Position numbers and translations under genes: made by a program. The notes beneath the pieces are model-generated. The model saw only the letters and a list, made by a program, of their open reading frames with translations, did not search any database and was not told where the DNA came from. From contig PMBI01000055.1 in the NCBI GenBank assembly GCA_003153775.1, positions 8,366-53,092 of the forward strand: 44,727 nucleotides of DNA, written 5' to 3'. Position 1 is the first letter of the stretch; each line of letters starts with the position of its first letter. Below are positions 16,867 to 26,696 of this stretch, in pieces. Origin of the DNA: Syntrophaceae bacterium. GTDB taxonomy: Bacteria; Desulfobacterota; Syntrophia; Syntrophales; UBA2185.

Positions 16867-18630
16867 TTGAAGAATCATCTATTATACAGGATTCTTGCCT
16901 GCTATGTCGCGCTGATACTTTTCACCGCAATAGCCATGGGATTGATGTATGCCCGGCAGATCAAGACTGAATTGATAGACGGGATCAAAAATGACCTGAT
17001 TGCTCAAGCACGAATCTCTGCATTATTGGGGACAGGCGATATTGAAAGGAAGCTGTCAAATCTGGCTGATATATCCCGCTCCCGTGTTACCCTTATTGAT
17101 GCTTCGGGCCGCGTCAAGGCGGATTCAGAGAAAGACTTGGCGGAGATGGAGAGTCACCTCAACCGCTCGGAAATTCAGGAAGCGAGGATCAAGGGACAGG
17201 GGGAAGCCATTCGTTACAGCCGCACCCTCGGTGTAGACATGCTCTACATTGCCTTTCCGGTTACAGAAGGCTCTGAAGTTAAAGGCTACATACGATTTGC
17301 CCGTCCGCTTTTCGAGGTGAGAAAATCCATCGATCAACAGTACACTTATATATATAAGTGTCTCCTGATCGCCATCATTCCTTCGCTCGTCATTGCATTT
17401 CTTCTGGCCAGAAAATTTATATCGCCAATCGAGAAAGTAATTTCATATACGCACAAGGTTTCCGGCGGCGAGTCATTAGGAACACTTCTGGTAGAGGCAA
17501 ATGACGACGTTGGACAATTGGAAAAAGACATCAATCGTATGGTTGTTGAACATCGGGAAAGGGTGAGGGTTGCGGATCAGGATAGGGCGCAACTTGAAGC
17601 GGCCTTTGCCAGCATGACAGAGGGCGTGCTTGTAATCAACAATCAGGACCGCATCGAGTTTCTCAATAGAAGCCTGAAACACGTCCTCGGAAATGAAGGC
17701 ATCGCTGACATTTTGGATAAGACGCCGCTTGAGGCGTTCAGGAATGTTCAGTTACAGGATGCCCTCGATCTGTTCAGAGATTCCGGAGCACCCGTGTTGC
17801 GGGAGATCAGCCTCGGGCAGGAAGCGCCGATTATTCTGGATGTCACTATATCAGCCGTTCAAGGACTACCCGAAGGGAAACAAAAGACGATGATGGTATT
17901 TCACGACGTCACGCGTCTCAAGAAACTAGAAAAGATACGTGAGGACTTCGTGGCTAATGTTACCCACGAGATTAAGACACCACTTACGGCCATCATAGGA
18001 TTTATTGAGACCCTTGAGGATGGCGCCATCAATGAAGAAGCGACGGCGAAAAGATTTCTTCACATAATTTCCGAGAATGCTCATCGTCTTGGAAGGCTGG
18101 TGGACGACCTGCTGGTTCTTTCGAGCATTGAGCTGGGAGAAATGAAATTGCGGATCGAAAATGTCTCCATAGCCGATGCAATTGATAACGTGTTGCCTAT
18201 GTTCGAGACGAAAGCGGCGGATAAATCCCTTGCTATTGATAAAAAAATTTCTGATAAACTCCCGTTTATTGGGGCTGACAGGGATAAATTGGCGCAGATT
18301 CTTGTGAACATTCTCGATAATGCCATCAAATTTACGCCAAGCGGCGGAAAGATTTCTATTGCTGCGTTCCAAGATGAAAAAGGTTATGTGGTCGTCAGAG
18401 TGATGGACACGGGCATAGGTATACCGAAAATGGAAATTCTCAGGCTTGGAGAACGGTTCTACCGGGTGGATAAGACACGCTCGAGGGAGTTGGGGGGCAC
18501 CGGTCTCGGATTGTCAATAGTAAAACATCTCATGAGAGCACATAACGGAAGCATTGATATCGAAAGTCAGGTGGGAAAAGGTACTACGGTTTCTCTCAGT
18601 TTTCCCCAAAATAGGGCGCCGATAACATAA
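16867..18630 (+). CDS. phoR: PhoR-type phosphate sensor histidine kinase
   Basis: A 587-residue membrane kinase. Helix one lies at about 7-29, an extracytoplasmic domain at about 30-162, helix two at about 164-183, HAMP at about 184-235, PAS at about 240-345, HisKA with phosphoacceptor His367 (NVTHEIKTPLTA), and HATPase with the N box, DTGIGIP and GTGLGLSIV motifs. The H-box sequence and its place after phoU support PhoR. The large extracytoplasmic domain resembles the PhoR of Gram-positive bacteria more than that of E. coli. Translation starts at TTG with AGGAG seven bases before it, 10 bases after phoU. No PhoB response regulator gene follows; a terminator comes next. Confidence 0.9.
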   Translation: MKNHLLYRILACYVALILFTAIAMGLMYARQIKTELIDGIKNDLIAQARISALLGTGDIERKLSNLADISRSRVTLIDASGRVKADSEKDLAEMESHLNRSEIQEARIKGQGEAIRYSRTLGVDMLYIAFPVTEGSEVKGYIRFARPLFEVRKSIDQQYTYIYKCLLIAIIPSLVIAFLLARKFISPIEKVISYTHKVSGGESLGTLLVEANDDVGQLEKDINRMVVEHRERVRVADQDRAQLEAAFASMTEGVLVINNQDRIEFLNRSLKHVLGNEGIADILDKTPLEAFRNVQLQDALDLFRDSGAPVLREISLGQEAPIILDVTISAVQGLPEGKQKTMMVFHDVTRLKKLEKIREDFVANVTHEIKTPLTAIIGFIETLEDGAINEEATAKRFLHIISENAHRLGRLVDDLLVLSSIELGEMKLRIENVSIADAIDNVLPMFETKAADKSLAIDKKISDKLPFIGADRDKLAQILVNILDNAIKFTPSGGKISIAAFQDEKGYVVVRVMDTGIGIPKMEILRLGERFYRVDKTRSRELGGTGLGLSIVKHLMRAHNGSIDIESQVGKGTTVSLSFPQNRAPIT

Positions 18631-18646
18631 AAATGAGAAAAATTGA

Positions 18647-18697
18647 AGGGAAAAGGGTCCTTTTTACTAAAAAAATGCTCTTTTCCCTCATTTTTTT
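18647..18697 (+). terminator. Intrinsic terminator of the pst-phoU-phoR operon
   Basis: AGGGAAAAG at 18647-18655 pairs with CTTTTCCCT at 18680-18688, followed by a seven-T run at 18691-18697. The loop is about 24 bases. It lies 17 bases after the phoR stop. Confidence 0.75.
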
Positions 18698-18718
18698 CAT
18701 AAATCTGCTCAAAACGTC

Positions 18719-18746
18719 TTGACATGGGGAAATTTGTGTATATTTT
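18719..18746 (+). promoter_or_regulatory. groES: Candidate groESL promoter
   Basis: TTGACA at 18719-18724, 16 bases, then TATTTT at 18741-18746, which gives a leader of about 80 bases. I searched the leader for the CIRCE inverted repeat (TTAGCACTC-N9-GAGTGCTAA) and did not find it, and no heat-shock sigma32 pair was convincing. Confidence 0.5.
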
Positions 18747-18831
18747 ACTTCCAAACTCGTTCACGGATATAATTCCCTGACAAAAAATACCAAAAAATAT
18801 TAAAAATAAGGAAGGAAGGAGAAATGGGGTC

Positions 18832-19122
18832 ATGAAGATTAGGCCATTACAAGATCGAGTGATTATCAAGAGGTTAGAGGAAGAGCAAAAGACAAAAGGC
18901 GGGATTATTATCCCCGACACGGCGAAAGAGAAGCCTATAGAGGGCGAGGTTGTAGCCGTAGGCAAGGGAAAGACGACAGAAGACGGCAAACTGGTAAAGC
19001 CCGATGTCAAAGCCGGAGACAGGATTCTCTTCAGCAAGTATGCTGGTACGGAAGTCAAGATCGACGGCGTGGAACATCTCATCATGAGAGAAGACGATAT
19101 ATTGGGAATCATTGAAAAGTAA
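18832..19122 (+). CDS. groES: Co-chaperonin GroES
   Basis: A 96-residue co-chaperonin that caps the GroEL cavity as a heptamer. It begins [14 protein letters not shown] and contains the mobile-loop sequence [16 protein letters not shown], which contacts GroEL, and ends in the usual [17 protein letters not shown] precedes the ATG with about ten bases of spacing. groEL follows after 27 bases. Confidence 0.98.
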   Translation: MKIRPLQDRVIIKRLEEEQKTKGGIIIPDTAKEKPIEGEVVAVGKGKTTEDGKLVKPDVKAGDRILFSKYAGTEVKIDGVEHLIMREDDILGIIEK

Positions 19123-19149
19123 TAATAGATCATAAGGAGGATATGTTAA

Positions 19150-20784
<1,635 letters not shown>

Positions 20785-20810
20785 GAGGTTTTTAAACTTA
20801 TTTCATTATG

Positions 20811-20846
20811 AAAAAGCCCCCTGTTTTACGGCAGGGGGCTTTTTTA
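20811..20846 (+). terminator. Strong intrinsic terminator after groEL
   Basis: AAAAAGCCCCCTG at 20811-20823 pairs with CAGGGGGCTTTTT at 20832-20844, followed by a run of T. The loop is about 8 bases. The A-run in front makes it potentially active in both directions. Confidence 0.95.
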
Positions 20847-20895
20847 GTTCTGCTTGTAAGAGGTTAATTTCTGTGATAGCCTCTTCGACTACTAA

Positions 20896-20923
20896 TTTAC
20901 CCATAATTATATTAATGTATAAA
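20896..20923 (+). promoter_or_regulatory. Candidate promoter of the ileS operon
   Basis: TTTACC at 20896-20901, 16 bases, then TATAAA at 20918-20923, within an AT-rich stretch between the groEL terminator and ileS. It is plausible but not strong. No T-box-like leader is seen, and none would be expected outside Gram-positive bacteria. Confidence 0.4.
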
Positions 20924-20957
20924 TTATCACTGATTATGAAGAGTTGAGGAGTTTCCC

Positions 20958-23738
20958 ATGGACTATAAGGATACATTGAATCTGCCAAAAACAAGTTTTC
21001 CCATGAAGGCTAATCTTTCCCGGAAGGAACCGGAATTGCTCAAAATCTGGGAGGACATGAACATCTATGAAAAGATCAGGCAGCACTTGAAGGGAAGAAA
21101 GAAGTTTATCCTTCATGACGGGCCTCCTTATGCAAATGGGAACATTCATCTCGGTACGGCGCTGAATAAGGTGATTAAGGACATAGTGATTAAGTCAAAA
21201 AATATGTCCGGGTTAGACAGTATTTACGTCCCCGGTTGGGACTGTCACGGTCTTCCCATAGAGCATCAGGTCGAGAAAGAACTGGGCGCAAAGAAGAACG
21301 AGATGTCCCATGCCGATATAAGGCGGTTCTGCCGGGCGTTTGCGGAAAGATATGTGGGAATACAGAAGGGACAGTTCAAGCGGCTCGGGGTCTTCGGAGA
21401 ATGGGGAAATCCCTACCTTACCATGTCTTACGACTACGAAGCCGCGACCGTTGAGGAGTTCGGGAAGCTTTATTTCAGCGGTGACATCTACAGGGGGAAG
21501 AAGCCCGTATACTGGTGCGCTTCCTGCAAGACAGCCTTGGCCGAGGCCGAAGTTGAATATATGGACCATACGACGCCGTCCATTTATGTCAAATTCGCGA
21601 TGATCTCGGACATATCAAAGGTCCGGCCGAAACTGGCCGGAGAAAAAGTCAGCGTCGTAATATGGACGACAACCCCCTGGACCATACCACCCAACCAGGC
21701 AGTTGCCTTGCATGAAGAATTTATCTACGTGGCAGTTAAGGTGAATGGTGAGACCCTGGTACTCGCCAAGGAGCTTCTGGACTACTGCATGGACGCCTTC
21801 GGCTACAAGAATTACAAGGTACTCGACGAATTTCCGGGCTCGGTTCTGGAAGGCCTGAAGGCCAAGCACCCGCTTGTCGACCGCGAGAGCCTCCTGATCC
21901 TGGCTCCCTTTGTCACCCTCGATGCGGGAACGGGACTGGTGCATATCGCGCCCGGGCATGGGCAGGAAGATTACGAGATAGGCATGAAGTACGGTCTCGA
22001 CAATTACGCACCTGTTGACGACGACGGCAGATACACTTCCGACGTCAAGGATTTTGCGGGGCAGTTTGTCTTCGACGCCAACGAATCGGTCATTAAGAAA
22101 TTGGCAGAGGTAGGCGCCTTGCTTGGCCGTGTTGACATAGGGCATACCTATCCTCACTGCTGGCGGTGCAAGAATCCCATCATCTTCAGATCCACGGAGC
22201 AGTGGTTTATCTCTATGGATAAAAATAACCTGAGGCAGAAAACCCTCGAAGCTATCGAGACAGTGGCATGGCTGCCGGCGTGGGGCCGTGACAGGATATC
22301 CGGAATGATCAGAAACCGTCCCGACTGGTGTATCTCCCGACAGAGATTGTGGGGCGTACCTATTACCATGTTCTCCTGCAGCCACTGCAAGAGCGACCTC
22401 ATGACTAAGGACATCATCGCGCACGTTGTAAAGCTCGTCAATGAATATGGCGCCGATGTGTGGTTCGAGAGGGATACGAAAGACCTGCTGCCCGCAGGAA
22501 CGGTCTGTCCCGTGTGTCAGAGCGATCAATTTTCAAGAGAAACCGATATACTCGATGTTTGGTTTGATTCCGGTGTTAGTCATGCTGCGGTGCTCGAAAA
22601 GCGACCTTATCTCGGCTCCCCGGCGGATATGTACCTCGAAGGCAGCGACCAGCACAGAGGGTGGTTCCATTCCTCTCTACTCGAGTCTGTGGGAACAAGA
22701 GACCGCGCCCCATACAGGACGGTGCTGACACACGGGTTTGTCGTTGACGGCGAAGGAAAGAAGATGTCCAAATCCACGGGCAACGTCGTTGACCCGGAGG
22801 AGATCATCGATAAGCATGGCGTTGAGATATTGCGACTTTGGGTAGCCGCAGAGGATTATACACAGGACATAAGGATTTCCGACGAAATCCTTGAACGCCT
22901 CGTAGAGGCCTACAGGCGCATTCGCAATACCAGTCGCTTCATTCTGGGAAATCTGTATGATTTTGACCGCAGTAAGATGGTATCCTGTCAGGATATGGAA
23001 AAAATCGACCGGTGGGCTCTTCACAGGCTGCAGGAAATTATCGAGCGCGTGAAGACGGCTTACAATCAGTATCAATTTCATCATGCGTTCTTTACGCTTC
23101 ATAATTTCTGCACCGTTGACCTGAGCGCCCTTTATCTGGATGTCCTGAAAGACAGACTCTATACGTCCAGGGCGGAATCACGGCAGCGAAGGTCTGCGCA
23201 AAGCGCCATGCTCGTAATCCTTGACGCCATGACACGCTTGCTTGCCCCCATACTTTCCTTCACTGCAGAAGAGATATGGCTGTCTTTGCCTCCGCATCAG
23301 GGCAAGGAAATCAGCGTTCACCTGACTCAATTCCCTGAAGTGAATAAGGAATATGTGGATGCGGATCTGGCCCAGAGCTGGAACAAGATGATTGCGCTCA
23401 AGGGAGAGATATCGAAGGTAATTGAGACGGCAAGGAAAAATAAGGTCGTCGGCCATTCGCTCGATGCCGGTGTGGATATCTCTGCATCGGGCGAGCTCCG
23501 CGCATTTTTGGAGGCGCATCTTGATGATCTAAAAGCCCTGCTCATTGTGTCCGAGATTGCTATAGTAAAAGAGGATATCGTTAAAGACCCTTGTGCAAGC
23601 TCTGGATTTGCAGGTCTGACAATTGGGGTGAGGAAGACGCGGGGAAAGAAATGCGACCGGTGCTGGGTGTACAGCGAAACAGTGGGTGTGAACGCTGAGC
23701 ATCTGACTATCTGTGAAAGGTGCCTTGCGAACCTCTAA
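20958..23738 (+). CDS. ileS: Isoleucyl-tRNA synthetase
   Basis: A 926-residue class I synthetase that charges tRNA-Ile. The HIGH-type motif appears in [13 protein letters not shown] (around residue 60), the CP1 editing domain in [14 protein letters not shown] (about 235-250), and the signature KMSKS at residues 602-606. The C-terminus carries the bacterial-type zinc ribbon (CDRCW, then CERC just before the end). The length and presence of the C-terminal zinc domain make it a standard bacterial type 1 IleS. GAGGAG precedes the ATG. First gene of ileS-lspA-trkH-trkA. Confidence 0.98.
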   Translation: MDYKDTLNLPKTSFPMKANLSRKEPELLKIWEDMNIYEKIRQHLKGRKKFILHDGPPYANGNIHLGTALNKVIKDIVIKSKNMSGLDSIYVPGWDCHGLPIEHQVEKELGAKKNEMSHADIRRFCRAFAERYVGIQKGQFKRLGVFGEWGNPYLTMSYDYEAATVEEFGKLYFSGDIYRGKKPVYWCASCKTALAEAEVEYMDHTTPSIYVKFAMISDISKVRPKLAGEKVSVVIWTTTPWTIPPNQAVALHEEFIYVAVKVNGETLVLAKELLDYCMDAFGYKNYKVLDEFPGSVLEGLKAKHPLVDRESLLILAPFVTLDAGTGLVHIAPGHGQEDYEIGMKYGLDNYAPVDDDGRYTSDVKDFAGQFVFDANESVIKKLAEVGALLGRVDIGHTYPHCWRCKNPIIFRSTEQWFISMDKNNLRQKTLEAIETVAWLPAWGRDRISGMIRNRPDWCISRQRLWGVPITMFSCSHCKSDLMTKDIIAHVVKLVNEYGADVWFERDTKDLLPAGTVCPVCQSDQFSRETDILDVWFDSGVSHAAVLEKRPYLGSPADMYLEGSDQHRGWFHSSLLESVGTRDRAPYRTVLTHGFVVDGEGKKMSKSTGNVVDPEEIIDKHGVEILRLWVAAEDYTQDIRISDEILERLVEAYRRIRNTSRFILGNLYDFDRSKMVSCQDMEKIDRWALHRLQEIIERVKTAYNQYQFHHAFFTLHNFCTVDLSALYLDVLKDRLYTSRAESRQRRSAQSAMLVILDAMTRLLAPILSFTAEEIWLSLPPHQGKEISVHLTQFPEVNKEYVDADLAQSWNKMIALKGEISKVIETARKNKVVGHSLDAGVDISASGELRAFLEAHLDDLKALLIVSEIAIVKEDIVKDPCASSGFAGLTIGVRKTRGKKCDRCWVYSETVGVNAEHLTICERCLANL

Positions 23739-23809
23739 GAATCATATTCCCTCTCCATCCGTTTGCTTTTAGGGGGCGTACGCCGAGGGAAGTTTCATGG
23801 AGAGATTAT

Positions 23810-24304
23810 TTGAAAAGAAAGTATCTCATCCTATCTGCCACAGTGGCGGCCGTCGTGCTCCTTGACGTCATTACCAAGACGTACATCGACTCGCACATGT
23901 CCCTTCATCAATCGGTTGTGGTCATAGGGGGTTTTTTGAATATTACTTACGTCAGAAACCCGGGCGCGGCCTTCAGTTTTCTTGCCAGCGCCTCACCGGG
24001 TTTTCGGTCCGTATTCTTCCTCGCGGTAACGGCTATAGCCATAATACTCGTTCTTTACTATGTTGCCAAGAGCAAGACCGAAGAACCGTTCATGATATTT
24101 GCCCTTTCCCTGATTCTATCCGGTGCGTTGGGTAATTTCATTGATAGGGTGCGTCTCGGAGAAGTGATTGATTTCATCGATGTGCATTTAGGTGCCTACC
24201 ACTGGCCCGCCTTTAATGTCGCTGATTCAGCCATAACCGTCGGAGCCTGCATTATGCTTTTTGCATTGTTTAAACGTCCAAAGGAGCATGAGAATAGTCC
24301 ATGA
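23810..24304 (+). CDS. lspA: Lipoprotein signal peptidase (signal peptidase II)
   Basis: An inner-membrane aspartyl protease of about 164 residues that removes signal peptides from prolipoproteins. Four helices are visible. The family boxes are VRNPGAAFSFL (about 48-58), GNFIDR with catalytic Asp112, and FNVADS with catalytic Asp139. The frame is open back to an ATG at 23720 inside ileS, but I prefer the TTG at 23810: it has GGAGAG about seven bases upstream and gives the usual basic N-terminus before helix one and the usual length. The ileS-lspA order is common. Its TGA overlaps the trkH ATG. Confidence 0.93.
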   Translation: MKRKYLILSATVAAVVLLDVITKTYIDSHMSLHQSVVVIGGFLNITYVRNPGAAFSFLASASPGFRSVFFLAVTAIAIILVLYYVAKSKTEEPFMIFALSLILSGALGNFIDRVRLGEVIDFIDVHLGAYHWPAFNVADSAITVGACIMLFALFKRPKEHENSP

Positions 24305-25653
24305 AGCGGTTTGTATCGAAGCTGTTATCTCCAGAGAGGTTTTTCATCATCAGTTTCGCTTCTGTGATATTTATAGGGGCCGTTCTCCTCTGGCTGCCTT
24401 ACTCCGCCGCCGGCAGACATATAAACTTTATTGATGCCCTCTTCACGTCTGCCTCGGCGGTTTGCGTTACGGGTCTTACCGTTTTGGATATCGGCAAGGA
24501 TCTATCTTTGAACGGGCAGATTGCGACCCTTTGTCTCTTTCAAATCGGCGGACTCGGGATTATTACATTCTCCGTCGTTCTTTTCGGGCTGATGGGGAGA
24601 GGCATTTCGTTTAAGGGCAGGGAAATTTTCCAGTCAACGTTTCTCCATACGCCGCGCAGAGATTTTTTCGTTATTATGAAGTGGGTTTTTGGTCTCACCT
24701 TTATCATCGAGGCTGGGGGTACATTTTTATTATTTCTCCGCTTCTCACGAGATTTTTCTCCAAGCAGGGCTTTCTATCAGGCTCTGTATCATGCTGTTTC
24801 CGCCTTCAACAATTGCGGACTCTCCCTCTTCCCGGACAAATTAGTGCACTATCAAAATGATGTAATTATCAATGTCACAATCATGGCATTGATAATCCTC
24901 GGCGGGATAGGCTTTATAGTTCAGTATGAGGTCGTTTCCAAGTGGAGGGGATATCAGCAGAAGATTTCCATACATTCGAAAATAGTTCTCTTAACTACGG
25001 CAAGTCTCATCCTCGGGGGCGCCGCATTTTTTTATCTGTTTGAGATGAATCACATTCTCAAGGACGCACCTGTCAAGTCGCAGATTCTTACGTCTTTTTT
25101 CCAATCGGTCGCTCCCCGTACGGCAGGGTTTAATACGATTGACATCGGTCAACTGACAAATCCGACAATCCTTGTCCTCATTATGATGATGTTTATAGGT
25201 GCGTCGCCCGGCTCAACGGGAGGAGGCATTAAGACAACGAGTTTCGCACTGCTTCTCCTGATGATCTGGAATCGGCTGAAAGGACAGGAACAGGTGAATG
25301 TCTATAACAGAACCATCCCCGGTGAGGTTCTGACACGAACTATCGCCATTATCTTCGCTTCCGCCTTTTCAGTTACTCTCATCACTTCCATTCTTCTGTT
25401 GTTAGGGGGTGCCGGTGATTTGCCTCCCGGTGAGAGCCGTCATTTCTTTGTGGAGTATCTCTTTGAAACGGTATCCGCTTTTGGCAATGTGGGACTGTCC
25501 ATGGGTATAACACCAACCCTCAGCACTGGCCAGAAACTGGCTATCATACTCACAATGTTTGCGGGGCGCGTGGGCCCGCTTACTCTGGCTTTTTCCTGGT
25601 ATTCACCGAGAAAGGGCTTAACATATGCGGAAGAGTCTGTCATGGTTGGATAA
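24301..25653 (+). CDS. trkH: TrkH/KtrB-family potassium channel subunit
   Basis: A 450-residue membrane subunit of a Trk/Ktr K+ uptake system. It has the four-times-repeated M1-P-M2 arrangement; visible pore or filter regions include SAVCVTGLTVLD, SAFNNCGLSLF, the RTAGFNTIDI loop and the SAFGNVGLSMG loop near the end. The GASPGSTGGGIKTTS block belongs to the gating loop region of the third repeat. At 450 residues it is nearer KtrB than E. coli TrkH. The ATG overlaps the lspA stop by four bases (ATGA). The regulatory subunit trkA follows after 12 bases. Confidence 0.94.
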   Translation: MKRFVSKLLSPERFFIISFASVIFIGAVLLWLPYSAAGRHINFIDALFTSASAVCVTGLTVLDIGKDLSLNGQIATLCLFQIGGLGIITFSVVLFGLMGRGISFKGREIFQSTFLHTPRRDFFVIMKWVFGLTFIIEAGGTFLLFLRFSRDFSPSRAFYQALYHAVSAFNNCGLSLFPDKLVHYQNDVIINVTIMALIILGGIGFIVQYEVVSKWRGYQQKISIHSKIVLLTTASLILGGAAFFYLFEMNHILKDAPVKSQILTSFFQSVAPRTAGFNTIDIGQLTNPTILVLIMMMFIGASPGSTGGGIKTTSFALLLLMIWNRLKGQEQVNVYNRTIPGEVLTRTIAIIFASAFSVTLITSILLLLGGAGDLPPGESRHFFVEYLFETVSAFGNVGLSMGITPTLSTGQKLAIILTMFAGRVGPLTLAFSWYSPRKGLTYAEESVMVG

Positions 25654-25665
25654 GGAGGTTCGGTA

Positions 25666-26325
25666 ATGGCTTCAATAACGCGGCGGGTGGTTGTAGTTGG
25701 ACTTGGCATCTTTGGCTCCAACATCGTCAAAGAGTTATACGCAAACGGTTTCGACGTCATTGCGGTCGACAAGGATAAGGAAGCCGTTCACCGTCTGAAG
25801 GATTTTGCCACTAAAGCAATTGTTGCCGATGGTACGGACAATGAGGTGATGGATCATATCGGCATTCAGGAGGATGATGTAGTCATTATCTCCTTTGGTG
25901 AAGACCTGGCAGCCAGCACGCTCATAACACTTCACCTGAAAAAGATGAAGGTCAAGAGTATAATTGTCAAAGCCCCCAACGAAGAGCATAAACTTATTCT
26001 CGAAAAGGTTGGTGCAACTGACGTTATTATTCCTGAAAAGGAAGTTGCCAGCAAAGTTGCCAAGAGTCTTATTTCTCCGAGTGTCCTCGATTGCCTTCCC
26101 CTTTCTGAGGGCTATATGATATTTGAAATTGCACCTCCTAATAGTTTTTTGGGGAAAAGCATTGGTGAACTTGAGTTGAGGAGCAGACATCACATTGAAG
26201 TCATCGCCGTGAAAGATGTGCTGACAGACCAGGTTCATATGGTGCCGGCCGCCAATTTTGTCCTGAAGGACGGAGAGATACTCGTAGTTATAGCCAAGGA
26301 AAAAGATATCCAGAAGATAAAGTGA
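25666..26325 (+). CDS. trkA: TrkA/KtrA-family potassium uptake regulatory subunit (RCK protein)
   Basis: A 219-residue cytoplasmic RCK protein: an N-terminal Rossmann domain with GLGIFGSN (about 12-19) and an acidic residue at the end of the second strand for nucleotide binding, and a C-terminal TrkA-C domain from about residue 135. The single RCK copy makes it KtrA-like, not like the duplicated E. coli TrkA. It gates the adjacent membrane subunit in response to ATP/ADP or NAD(H). AAGGAGG lies seven bases before the ATG. Confidence 0.94.
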   Translation: MASITRRVVVVGLGIFGSNIVKELYANGFDVIAVDKDKEAVHRLKDFATKAIVADGTDNEVMDHIGIQEDDVVIISFGEDLAASTLITLHLKKMKVKSIIVKAPNEEHKLILEKVGATDVIIPEKEVASKVAKSLISPSVLDCLPLSEGYMIFEIAPPNSFLGKSIGELELRSRHHIEVIAVKDVLTDQVHMVPAANFVLKDGEILVVIAKEKDIQKIK

Positions 26326-26364
26326 GCCACTTGACAAGTATGCATCGCGGAATTGAGGGTCCTT

Positions 26365-26649
26365 ATGAGCGTCATTGTTGATTTTTCCATTTTCCCTATT
26401 GGTAAAGAGGAGAGCGTGAGTAAATACGCATCAAGGGCAATAAGAGTTATTAAAGACAGTGGCCTCCCTTATCACATAGGTCCGATGGGTACATCAATAG
26501 AGGGGGAATGGGACGAGGTCATGCTTGTTATCACGCACTGCATGGATGAGCTAAAAAAGGACTGCCCGCGGTTATACATGACTATGAAAGTGGACTGCAG
26601 GCAAGGCGAGTCCGGGCGCATGGGGAAAAAGGTAAAGAAGGTGGAGTAA
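26365..26649 (+). CDS. MTH1187-family thiamine-binding protein
   Basis: A 94-residue protein of the MTH1187/YkoF-like superfamily (former DUF77), a small ferredoxin-like fold reported to bind thiamine. It shows the family's opening (MSVIVDFSIFPIGK), the GLPYHIGPMGTSIEGEWDEV core and the C-terminal KVDCRQGESGRMGKKV. I use the ATG at 26365 because GAGGG lies five bases in front; the frame also opens at a TTG at 26353. Thiamine scavenging or sensing is inferred for the family; there are no thiamine genes nearby, so the link to the trk genes is probably only positional. Confidence 0.85.
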   Translation: MSVIVDFSIFPIGKEESVSKYASRAIRVIKDSGLPYHIGPMGTSIEGEWDEVMLVITHCMDELKKDCPRLYMTMKVDCRQGESGRMGKKVKKVE

Positions 26650-26696
26650 GATTATTGGAGCCTCAAAAAAGATGCACCTCCTACCGATCGATTGTT

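Noticed and set aside
20785-20957. T-box leader before ileS
   Set aside because: The hairpin at 20811-20846 is the groEL terminator, and no T-box consensus or specifier loop is visible.
21615-22529. 304-codon minus-strand open frame opposite ileS
   Set aside because: Shadow of the ileS reading frame; no ribosome binding site or family match.
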